NCBI GenBank assembly: GCA_030149115.1
Contig: JASBSE010000558.1
Span: forward strand, 1 to 7,043
DNA from: Winogradskyella sp.
Lineage (GTDB): Bacteria; Bacteroidota; Bacteroidia; Flavobacteriales; Flavobacteriaceae
Length of the DNA: 7,043 nt
Direction: 5' to 3'
In this document: piece by piece, positions 1-5,369 of the stretch
How the letters are laid out: each line of letters opens with the position of its first letter
Position numbering within the stretch: the stretch's first letter is position 1
The notes under the pieces: generated by a model
Database searches by the model: none
What the model saw: only the letters and a program-made list of their open reading frames with translations
Told to the model about the DNA's origin: nothing
Position numbers and translations under genes: made by a program

Positions 1-97
1 TATCGATTATAGATTAGTATATAACATATTATATATAGCACTTGCAATAGTTTTATTATTCCCTTTATTAAGCAAGTTATATAACTATTTTTTTTAA
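1..97 (+). CDS. C-terminal fragment of an unidentified membrane protein (5' end outside window)
   Basis: An open frame enters from the left edge (first full codon at base 2) and stops at TAA 95-97. The 31 visible residues start IDYRLVYNILYIALA, continue as a hydrophobic run (AIVLLFPLL), and end with the short tail SKLYNYFF. This is what the last transmembrane helix and cytoplasmic tail of an integral membrane protein look like. The other plus-strand frame checked closes almost at once (TAG at base 10). The stop lies 11 bases before the proposed start of the sulfurtransferase, so the two may be co-transcribed. The family cannot be named from one helix. AT-rich DNA can produce a hydrophobic open stretch by chance, so confidence is moderate. 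Confidence 0.55.
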   Translation, partial: IDYRLVYNILYIALAIVLLFPLLSKLYNYFF

Positions 98-108
98 AAG
101 TATTTACA

Positions 109-933
109 TTGGGTATAAAACATTACTCATCAATAAAAAAGGAATTGGTTTCAATAGACTGGCTTCAGTCTAACATAGACAATCCTTTTTTAGTTTTATT
201 AGATGCTACAATTAACAAAAAGATAGAAGAAGATTCTATAAGAATTCCAAGCGCTCGTTTTTTTGACATAAAGCAAAAGTTTAGTGATACCAATGCTAGA
301 TTTCCAAGTACTTTACCTAGCAAAGAGCAATTTGAAACTGAGGCAAGAGCTTTGGGTATAAGTAATGATTCGTTCATTGTCGTTTATGATGATAAAGGTA
401 TTTACTCAAGTGCAAGAGCTTGGTGGTTATTTAAGACCTTTGGTTTTAAAAATGTCGCAGTTTTAGATGGAGGTTTACCAGAATGGAAAGAGCAAAATTT
501 TCCTATTGAAGCATATAAAGAAGAACCTTTTGAAAGGGGAAACTTTGAAGCTCGTTTACAACCAGAATTAATAACAGACTTTGATGGTGTTAATCAATTT
601 TCTAAAGATTCTAAAACTCTAATTTTAGATGCGAGATCAGCACTTAGGTTTCAATGTTTAGTAGATGAACCCAGACAAGGCTTAAGGCGTGGTAAAATTC
701 CAAACTCCAAAAACTTGCCTTACACCAAATTATTTGATGGTAATATTTTAAAATCTAAAGAAGAACTTTTAAAAATCTTTGATAACTTAGTAAAAGAAGA
801 AACACATTTAGTTTTTAGCTGTGGCTCGGGAATTACTGCTTGTATTCTAGCCTTAGCTGCTTCAGTTTGTAGTTATAAAAATTTAACGGTCTATGATGGC
901 TCATGGACAGAGTATGGAACTTTAACCGAGTAA
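109..933 (+). CDS. sseA: Tandem-rhodanese sulfurtransferase, 3-mercaptopyruvate type
   Basis: The 274-residue length and layout match cytoplasmic two-domain sulfurtransferases, which move sulfur from 3-mercaptopyruvate (or thiosulfate) through a cysteine persulfide to a thiol acceptor. The N-terminal rhodanese domain (about residues 14-132) is non-catalytic and carries YDDKGIYSSARAWW and LDGGLPEW. The C-terminal domain (about 150-274) has DARSALRF (174-181), the linker EPRQGLRRGKIPNSKNLPY, the active-site loop CGSGIT with Cys238 as the persulfide carrier, and the closing YDGSWTEYG. A CG(S/T)GVT-type loop is typical of mercaptopyruvate enzymes, whereas thiosulfate enzymes usually carry CRxGxR, hence the call. 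The start is not ATG: TTG at 109 is the first candidate after an in-frame stop at 82-84, and a second in-frame TTG at 145, preceded by AAAAAGGAA, is a rival that fits the usual family N-terminus better. It is the first complete gene of the operon and is followed one base later by the TerB-like gene. Confidence 0.9.
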   Translation: MGIKHYSSIKKELVSIDWLQSNIDNPFLVLLDATINKKIEEDSIRIPSARFFDIKQKFSDTNARFPSTLPSKEQFETEARALGISNDSFIVVYDDKGIYSSARAWWLFKTFGFKNVAVLDGGLPEWKEQNFPIEAYKEEPFERGNFEARLQPELITDFDGVNQFSKDSKTLILDARSALRFQCLVDEPRQGLRRGKIPNSKNLPYTKLFDGNILKSKEELLKIFDNLVKEETHLVFSCGSGITACILALAASVCSYKNLTVYDGSWTEYGTLTE

Positions 934-934
934 T

Positions 935-1270
935 ATGAAAACAATTGACTGGACAAGAGACGAACTCGTTGCCTACATCTTGTTGTTTGCGGCAAATTCA
1001 GACTTTAAGGAGGACAATAAAGAACGTAATGTTATTATTTCTAAGGTAGATATGAAAACCTTTTCAGAAATTCATGAAGAATTTGATAAGGATAATGACT
1101 ATCAAGGTATCCAAAAAATAATGACAAGTCTTAGGCAGCATAATTACGATAGAGACGATGTAGAGGTCTTATTGTCGGATATTAAGACTTTATTCTTTTC
1201 TGATGGTAAGTTTAATATCAATGAACGAAATATGTTAAAATCTCTAGAACGACTGTTTAAGACTTTATAA
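935..1270 (+). CDS. Small TerB-like helical protein
   Basis: The product has 111 residues, is acidic, and is predicted all-helical and cytoplasmic with no signal peptide or membrane segment. The pattern is like TerB-fold proteins: a hydrophobic first helix (DELVAYILLFAANSDF), a charged middle, and a final SDGKFNINERNMLKSLERLF segment, reminiscent of the 'aDG.i...E...l..l' repeat of TerB/TerB-like domains. TerB-like domains are often thought to bind metal ions through acidic residues, but no specific role can be assigned here. ATG 935 starts one base after the sulfurtransferase stop (TAATATG), and its own stop overlaps the next ATG (TAATG at 1268-1272). It is therefore almost certainly translated as part of the operon and may be an accessory to the two hydrolases that follow. 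The family assignment rests on weak pattern similarity; that it is a real gene is secure. Confidence 0.75.
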   Translation: MKTIDWTRDELVAYILLFAANSDFKEDNKERNVIISKVDMKTFSEIHEEFDKDNDYQGIQKIMTSLRQHNYDRDDVEVLLSDIKTLFFSDGKFNINERNMLKSLERLFKTL

Positions 1271-2100
1271 TGGAGCGACTTTCAATAAACGCTATTGTAG
1301 CAAAAATAGAAGCAGAAGAAACCTTTCATGCAGTTTCTGATGATTATTCATTTACACTAAAAATAGATGAATATGTACCTTATGTCTGTGGTGCTGTACA
1401 TGATGGACATCAATTTAGAAAAGACCTTTGGGATAATTGCCTGCACTCTGAATATGATAGGTGGTACGAGGAAGATCCTGAAACTAAAAATATGGTTATT
1501 TCCCATCCAATTTTAATATCTGGTTGTGATTCTCGTTTTGAATACGATCTTAATCGCGATCCCGAAAATGCAGTTTTTGATACAGCTTGGGGAAAACAGC
1601 TTTGGAAAAATCCATTACCAGAAGAAGAAAAAGTAAAAAGTTTGCAGAAACATGCTAATTTTTACAAAGTAGTAAAGGCTTTAATTTCTAAGATTGAAGA
1701 AAAATTTGGTATATGTGTGGTTTATGATATGCATAGCTATAATTGGCAACGTTGGGATAGGGAAGTTCCAACTTGGAATTTAGGAACGTCTAACATTGAT
1801 AATGATCGATTTGGCGAGCAAGTAGAATCCTGGAGACAAATGCTTGCTAGTATTGAATTACCAAACAACATTAAACAGACAGCGAAAGTTAATGACACCT
1901 TTCAAGGAAATGGATATTTCTTAAAATTCATTACCAATACTTTTGAAAATACTTTAGTTTTGGCAACCGAAATAGCAAAGGTGTATTGCGATGAGTATAA
2001 GCAGGTTATTTATCCTGAAGTTGTTGCAGCAGTTGAGCAACAGTTAGAAGCGCTAATACCTAAGCATGCTAATGATTTTTACAGAAAGTTTAAAGCCTAA
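1270..2100 (+). CDS. N-formylglutamate amidohydrolase-family hydrolase
   Basis: The protein has 276 residues and looks cytoplasmic. Family blocks appear in order: GAVHDGHQFR (41-50), where canonical members have a PHxG-type metal motif; DSRFEYDLNRDPENAVFDTAWG (87-108), matching the SRFEvDLNR block of bacterial FGase-like proteins; VYDMHSYNWQR (151-161), the D(I/L)HSYN block; NLGTSN (170-175); and GNGYFLKF followed by LATEIAKVY near the end. FGase enzymes are metal-dependent amidohydrolases; the founding enzyme releases formate from N-formyl-L-glutamate in histidine catabolism. No histidine-utilisation gene is nearby, so that substrate is unlikely. Pairing with a metallopeptidase suggests an amide or peptide substrate (inference). 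Start ATG 1270 overlaps the upstream stop and its stop 2098-2100 overlaps the next ATG, a sign of translational coupling on both sides. The family is confident, the substrate unknown. Confidence 0.85.
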   Translation: MERLSINAIVAKIEAEETFHAVSDDYSFTLKIDEYVPYVCGAVHDGHQFRKDLWDNCLHSEYDRWYEEDPETKNMVISHPILISGCDSRFEYDLNRDPENAVFDTAWGKQLWKNPLPEEEKVKSLQKHANFYKVVKALISKIEEKFGICVVYDMHSYNWQRWDREVPTWNLGTSNIDNDRFGEQVESWRQMLASIELPNNIKQTAKVNDTFQGNGYFLKFITNTFENTLVLATEIAKVYCDEYKQVIYPEVVAAVEQQLEALIPKHANDFYRKFKA

Positions 2101-3260
2101 TGTCCCAAATTAAGACAACAGAAGAATTTCAAGATTTATTTGATATAGATGCCAATCTCAATCGGTTGGTAAAGAATATTGAATTACTCAATTATATAAA
2201 TCCTCAGAATATAGCTGCGGAAAAGAAAAAGTTCTTTTCTTCAAAATATAATTACGAGCCAGAGTTTAATTACCCAAAGATGCGATTTAATGGCTATAAG
2301 TTACATCGCTTATTTTTTTCTCAACGCTTAGAGCGTATAGATGATGACGATATTAGACAGCTATATGAAGATATAATTTATGAATATTCTGGTTTAATAG
2401 AATGCATTGAAACTATTGGTCAAGGACGTAAATTTTACTTCAACAGTCTTAAAAGTTTTGGTACTCCAACTGAAAAGGATATTGAGAATGCAAAATTTAT
2501 TTTGCGCTTTGACGATTTTGAGTTTGATGAGGAAATGCTTCCAATGTATAATGCGAGTGAGGCAAGAGACTATTTCGCTGAATTTTCTAAGCGCTACGAT
2601 TTTAAATACAACATAAAGATTTCTAATAATCTTTCTGCAGCAGCAATGGTGCTGAACAATACACAAACCTTAGTATTGCGAAAAAGCCATAAATACAGTT
2701 TAAATCAACTTAAAGTATTAACCAACCATGAGATTGGAGTTCATATGGTAACTACTTTTAATGGTCTGGAGCAACCATTAAAAGTGTTTTCTAATGGTTT
2801 ACCAAACAATGTTGAAACACAAGAAGGTTTAGCAGTATTTTCTGAGTTTATGAGTGACTGTCTTACTATAGATCGTTTAAAAGAGTTAGCATTTAGGGTC
2901 ATAGCTGTAGATAGTCTTAATAAAGGCTACAATTTCTCAGATACATTTCATTTGTTGCATAACCAGCATAAATTAAATAGAGACAAAGCTTTTGCAATAA
3001 CTCTAAGAGTGCATAGAGGAGGTGGATTCACAAAGGACCATTTATACCTTAGGGGTATTAGAAACATTTACAAATATGCTAAAGCAGGAAATGATTTAGG
3101 AATTTTGTTAACAGGTAAGGTAAGTCAAGAATATATACCAACAATGAATAAATTAATAGATTTAGGTTTGGCAGTAAAAACTAAATATTTCACGGATGCC
3201 TATGCGGTAAATGATAATTCTAATCCCAACTTAGATTTTATTTTGAAGAGCTTGAAGTAA
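2100..3260 (+). CDS. QEGLA-motif (DUF1704/MATCAP-like) HExxxH metallopeptidase
   Basis: This 386-residue protein belongs to the family often annotated 'flavohemoglobin expression-modulating QEGLA motif protein' (DUF1704). Visible motifs are NHEIGVH with the zinc-site pattern HExxxH (His210, Glu211, His215), NVETQEGLAVFSEFM with the diagnostic QEGLA (241-245), and RVHRGGGFTKDHLYLRG (303-319). By family knowledge the two histidines and the QEGLA glutamate (Glu242) would bind zinc and Glu211 would activate water. The eukaryotic relatives MATCAP/KIAA0895L and its paralogue are carboxypeptidases that trim C-terminal residues from tubulin tails, so a carboxypeptidase-like activity is a reasonable inference. 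The bacterial substrate is not known to me. There is no signal peptide, so it acts in the cytoplasm. Its ATG overlaps the stop of the FGase-like gene (TAATG), giving a coupled pair, and the lipoprotein gene starts 11 bases downstream. Length is normal and all motifs are intact, so it is probably active. Confidence 0.9.
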   Translation: MSQIKTTEEFQDLFDIDANLNRLVKNIELLNYINPQNIAAEKKKFFSSKYNYEPEFNYPKMRFNGYKLHRLFFSQRLERIDDDDIRQLYEDIIYEYSGLIECIETIGQGRKFYFNSLKSFGTPTEKDIENAKFILRFDDFEFDEEMLPMYNASEARDYFAEFSKRYDFKYNIKISNNLSAAAMVLNNTQTLVLRKSHKYSLNQLKVLTNHEIGVHMVTTFNGLEQPLKVFSNGLPNNVETQEGLAVFSEFMSDCLTIDRLKELAFRVIAVDSLNKGYNFSDTFHLLHNQHKLNRDKAFAITLRVHRGGGFTKDHLYLRGIRNIYKYAKAGNDLGILLTGKVSQEYIPTMNKLIDLGLAVKTKYFTDAYAVNDNSNPNLDFILKSLK

Positions 3261-3271
3261 AAAAAACTAAT

Positions 3272-4021
3272 ATGAAGACCTTTTTTATTGTATTTCTATC
3301 GTTATTTATTCTTACTAGTTGTGTTGAAAAAAATCCTCAATTAGATGAAGTTGATTATAAAAAAGAACAACAAGAATACGAATTGCTAAAAGCTAAATTG
3401 GAAGGAGGCAATAAGTCATTTTTCATAGAGAATAAAGATGAGATTTTTAGCAAAATAAATTTATTTAAAAAACTAAAAGATACAGCAACTGTTTTTGAAG
3501 ATGTTAATGATACAAAAGACTTTTATTTAAATGATGTTAAATTACAATCCATTAATTATAATATTGGAAATAAAGAAGGTCTTAAAGTTGTTTTTATTGA
3601 GAAAGAAAAAGAAGGTAAACCTTCCTTTTACCACAAACTAGAAGAGCCTTATGATGCATTATATTTTTGTGAAACTAATGATAAGGATAAGTGCAGTAAT
3701 CTAGACCTAGATCTAATAAAAGAGTTTTTAGATATAAAATATGTGTTTATAATTAATGGTTACAGACTAATGGAGCCTAAAATCACAGGTTCAAAATCTT
3801 TTGAATCAGGTCTATTTATCGCAGATATAGTAGTGTTCGATATAGAGAACAATAAACCAATTTATAATTACTCTGTTAGTGCAACAAACAATGAAGAAAT
3901 CTCTGTTGTAAGTCTAGGTAAAGGAGCATATGATCTTTCGGATCATTATCTTACAAATGATTTCAATAAAAATATTAATCAAAACATGCGCGAAGAAACT
4001 GAAAAGCACTTCAATTTTTAA
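3272..4021 (+). CDS. Lipoprotein of unknown function
   Basis: The 249-residue product begins with a short lysine-containing n-region and hydrophobic core (MKTFFIVFLSLFIL) that ends in the lipobox LTSC, so Cys17 should be lipidated after signal peptidase II cleavage. The mature protein starts CVEKNPQLDE. A charged, probably helical segment (about 25-70) is followed by a mixed alpha/beta region with a cysteine pair, Cys133 and Cys141 (FCETNDKDKC), that could form a disulfide outside the cytoplasm. I recognise no domain. It lies 11 bases after the QEGLA peptidase stop and is the last plus-strand gene before a convergent gene 7 bases away, so it probably closes the operon. It could instead have its own promoter inside the peptidase gene. 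The lipoprotein call is firm; the role is unknown. Confidence 0.85.
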   Translation: MKTFFIVFLSLFILTSCVEKNPQLDEVDYKKEQQEYELLKAKLEGGNKSFFIENKDEIFSKINLFKKLKDTATVFEDVNDTKDFYLNDVKLQSINYNIGNKEGLKVVFIEKEKEGKPSFYHKLEEPYDALYFCETNDKDKCSNLDLDLIKEFLDIKYVFIINGYRLMEPKITGSKSFESGLFIADIVVFDIENNKPIYNYSVSATNNEEISVVSLGKGAYDLSDHYLTNDFNKNINQNMREETEKHFNF

Positions 4022-4028
4022 GAATAGT

Positions 4029-4775
4029 TTACTCTTCTAATTCTAATTTTTGCCTTTCTAATTTATTGAAACTAAATCTTCTGCTATAAAATCCTGGTAT
4101 TTCAACTTTATTTGCAGCAGAGGTAAAAGAATATTTAGAGTATTCAGTATTCAGCATTTTAAGTAAGTCTGTCTTTTTAATTTTAAAAGGTGAGTAAATA
4201 TAATTGAAATCATTCTTCATTTCGTCATCCAGATTATGCTCATAGCGTTCTTGAGCCAATAGATCTTCATAACCAGACACAAATTCTATACTATTATCAT
4301 CATAGCTTTTAACCTTTAATATAACAGGTGTGTAAGCATAATCATCTCCCTCATCATGTATATTAAAAGAATAAAAGTCTCCTGTTGTAGGATATTTAAT
4401 TTGCATTTTATTTTCTGCTAATTCTAAATAATAATCGCTTTCCCACTTGGCTTCACGTATTGCCTCTGAAGCCATAAACCATGAAACTCCTATAAATATC
4501 AATATTAAAAGAGAAAAGCTATACCATGGTGTTTTTATGGAGTGGCGTTGCTTTATTTTCAATTTTATATCATCCGGTAACTCATAGAGATCTTTACTGC
4601 CTTCATATTTAATACCCCAGATTTTTCCTATCGGAAAAAAAGGAATCCAGAATATGTGTGCATATCGTTGTCTAATCTGAATTTCGGCACCTTTAAGACC
4701 ATAATCAGGAGGTAAATTTAGCTCTCTAGGTGTAAAAGTCTTTATCTTAAAATTATTGTGACCAAATACTATCAT
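4029..4775 (-). CDS. Single-pass membrane protein with a cysteine-free zinc-ribbon-like N-terminus
   Basis: The 248-residue product starts MIVFGHNNFKIKTF and continues with RQRYAHIFWIPFFPIGKIWG (35-54). This resembles the small bacterial zinc-ribbon domain that reads 'MIiFGt...C..C...kyfhiFfIPlfPiGk'. The usual CxxC pairs are absent, and the whole protein contains no cysteine, so no zinc ribbon of this kind can form. One transmembrane helix follows (about 84-103, SFSLLILIFIGVSWFM). Then comes a soluble domain of roughly 145 residues, rich in acidic and aromatic residues (KYPTTGDFYSFNIHDEGDDYAYTPVILKV), with no recognised fold. With a charged N-terminal domain before the helix, an N-in topology with the C-terminal domain in the periplasm is likely but unproven. 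ATG is at 4773-4775. The gene stands alone, converges on the lipoprotein gene with 7 bases between stops, and has a long non-coding region upstream. Confidence 0.8.
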   Translation of the reverse strand: MIVFGHNNFKIKTFTPRELNLPPDYGLKGAEIQIRQRYAHIFWIPFFPIGKIWGIKYEGSKDLYELPDDIKLKIKQRHSIKTPWYSFSLLILIFIGVSWFMASEAIREAKWESDYYLELAENKMQIKYPTTGDFYSFNIHDEGDDYAYTPVILKVKSYDDNSIEFVSGYEDLLAQERYEHNLDDEMKNDFNYIYSPFKIKKTDLLKMLNTEYSKYSFTSAANKVEIPGFYSRRFSFNKLERQKLELEE

Positions 4776-4865
4776 GTAATTCTGAAGTAAAAATGAAAGT
4801 TTAAATATAGAGAATCTAAATTATACACAAAACTTAGATTTCATCTAAAAAACTTGAATTAAAAA

Positions 4866-4996
4866 CCTCAAAGCTAAATACTTTCTATACTTATTTTAAT
4901 ACACCTAAAAGAAGTTAGACTTGTTTCTTTTAGGAATTTAACTCATTCCTAACTAACAGAAGCTAGGGTTAAACTGAAAATTATCTCGCTTTGAGG
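4866..4996. repeat. Nested inverted-repeat structure, possible three-way-junction RNA
   Basis: The ends are a perfect 9-bp inverted repeat, CCTCAAAGC (4866-4874) and GCTTTGAGG (4988-4996), and the arms continue with imperfect complementarity to about 4884/4978 (16 of 20 positions match when the arms are compared as repeats). Inside lie two further hairpins: a perfect 10-bp stem CCTAAAAGAA (4904-4913) with TTCTTTTAGG (4925-4934), and an 8-bp stem with one G-U pair, TTTAACTC (4937-4944) with GGGTTAAA (4966-4973). Together they give a closing helix with two arms. Loop bases GTTAG (4914-4918) are complementary to CTAAC at 4949-4953 and again at 4953-4957, allowing a loop-loop contact. On the minus strand the closing helix is followed by TTTTT (4865-4861). 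It could be an RNA, a leader of the downstream membrane-protein gene, or a MITE-like remnant. No clear target duplication flanks it. Confidence 0.4.
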
Positions 4997-5032
4997 CTTA
5001 AAATTACTAAGCTTAAAACCATTAACTTAAAA
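4996..5032. repeat. Degenerate 15-bp tandem repeat around GCTTAAAA
   Basis: Two adjacent 15-base units, GCTTAAAATTACTAA (4996-5010) and GCTTAAAACCATTAA (5011-5025), match at 12 of 15 positions. A third partial copy, CTTAAAA, follows at 5026-5032. The spacing of the shared core is 15 then 14 bases, not far from one and a half helical turns. They start directly at the right end of the inverted-repeat structure. They might be protein-binding sites or simply AT-rich slippage products; nothing decides between these. Confidence 0.35.
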
Positions 5033-5043
5033 AAGCTTGTTCT

Positions 5044-5051
5044 CAAAAGTA
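5044..5051 (-). promoter_or_regulatory. Possible Bacteroidetes -7 promoter box (minus strand)
   Basis: CAAAAGTA on the plus strand reads TACTTTTG on the minus strand, an exact fit to TAnnTTTG. Transcription from it would begin near 5038 and pass through the tandem repeat and the nested inverted repeat towards the membrane-protein gene. No TTG is seen at the usual -33 position, and such octamers are expected about once by chance in a region this size and composition, so support is weak. Confidence 0.2.
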
Positions 5052-5226
5052 TTTAATGTATGATATTTAGAAAACTAAAATTTAGTAAGGTTTTGTTCTC
5101 GGTAAGTGAAGTTAGATTCTCAATGAGTAAATAAACATTTCATAGAATATTTTTGCTTTTTTCTCATTTAGAACAATAATAATGGACGTATATCGAGTTT
5201 TTTTAAATTAACAAAGTTGATTGTTA

Positions 5227-5234
5227 TACTTTTG
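5227..5234 (+). promoter_or_regulatory. Possible Bacteroidetes -7 promoter box (plus strand)
   Basis: TACTTTTG fits TAnnTTTG exactly and lies just upstream of the paired series that ends in the hairpin at 5332-5369. It would start an RNA near 5240. There is no convincing -33 TTG at the expected distance; only TTGs much closer (5217-5219, 5221-5223). A second match, TATTTTTG, occurs at 5148-5155. This is a candidate only. Confidence 0.22.
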
Positions 5235-5239
5235 AAGAA

Positions 5240-5369
5240 ACAAAATTTGTGCTATTAACCAATTCGAATTTCCCTCAAACCGAATTGAATTTTGTTTGAG
5301 TTAAATTAGTTTTAAGTAAGTTGTTAATTTAAAGAAGGCCTTTTAGTATATAGTCTAAAAGGCTTTTTT
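5240..5369 (+). ncRNA. Candidate small structured RNA (about 130 nt)
   Basis: Helices follow one another with almost no unpaired spacer. Two interleaved 7-bp stems come first: 5260-5266 with 5281-5287, and 5274-5280 with 5294-5300. An 8-bp stem follows, TTAAATTA (5301-5308) with TAATTTAA (5325-5332). Last is a strong hairpin (core 5338-5346/5355-5363) followed by six T. Only on the plus strand does that T run follow the hairpin, as in an intrinsic terminator, yet no plus-strand protein gene exists for more than 1.2 kb upstream. A possible -7 box precedes it. The start position is a guess from that box. The alternative is that this is the 3' UTR of the minus-strand DCC operon. I do not recognise a known RNA family. 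Confidence 0.3.
5332..5369. terminator. Bidirectional-type intrinsic terminator hairpin
   Basis: A perfect 9-bp stem, GCCTTTTAG (5338-5346) and CTAAAAGGC (5355-5363), encloses an 8-base loop. It extends outward through A-T and two G-T pairs to 5332/5369, giving about 15 pairs. On the plus strand the core is followed by TTTTTT (5364-5369). On the minus strand it begins right at the stop codon of the DCC gene and is followed by CTTCTTTAAATT, a weaker U tract. It most likely ends the mutS2-DCC transcript and may also end a plus-strand RNA. Confidence 0.75.

Larger units (their letters stand above)
4776..5367. other. 592-bp region without a protein gene, rich in inverted repeats
   Basis: No credible coding sequence was found on either strand; stops are frequent and the ATGs give at most about 15 codons. 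The stretch lies upstream of the minus-strand membrane-protein gene and downstream of the DCC gene, so it must hold the former's promoter and 5' UTR and the latter's 3' end. It also contains a hairpin at 4813-4819/4834-4840 (AATCTAA with TTAGATT), the nested inverted-repeat structure at 4866-4996, a short tandem repeat at 4996-5032, a direct repeat TTGTTCTC at 5037-5044 and 5093-5100, several octamers matching the Bacteroidetes -7 box, and the helix series at 5260-5369. It is longer than the other intergenic gaps here by more than tenfold. Confidence 0.7.

Noticed and set aside
165..377. 70-codon open frame on the minus strand
   Set aside because: It lies wholly inside the sulfurtransferase gene, opposite conserved rhodanese sequence, and has no family-like sequence.
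2394..2666. Open frames on both strands (minus 2394-2666, plus 2407-2616)
   Set aside because: Both overlap the QEGLA peptidase in other frames and show no motif; they are by-products of its codon pattern.
4021..4038. Short hairpin AGAATAG/CTCTTCT between the convergent lipoprotein and membrane-protein genes, considered as a shared terminator
   Set aside because: The stem has a mismatch, is only 7 positions long and AT-rich, and is not followed by a proper T run on either strand.
4869..4876. TAGCTTTG on the minus strand, an exact -7 match 94 bases upstream of the membrane-protein ATG
   Set aside because: It lies within an arm of the 9-bp inverted repeat and has no -33 TTG, so the match is explained as well by the repeat. 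It remains possible but was not annotated.
5037..5100. Direct repeat TTGTTCTC at 5037-5044 and 5093-5100, considered as an attachment or operator site
   Set aside because: Eight bases in a low-complexity AT-rich region with no further copies or symmetry; not enough to support a function.
5120..5167. 15-codon minus-strand open frame (MRKKQKYSMKCLFTH), considered as a leader peptide
   Set aside because: There is no ribosome binding site, no regulated gene directly downstream, and such short frames are expected by chance.
5256..5276. TTCGAAT at 5263-5269, similar to a tRNA T-loop
   Set aside because: The flanking bases cannot form the 5-bp T-stem with the required G53-C61 pair, and no acceptor, D or anticodon arm fits.
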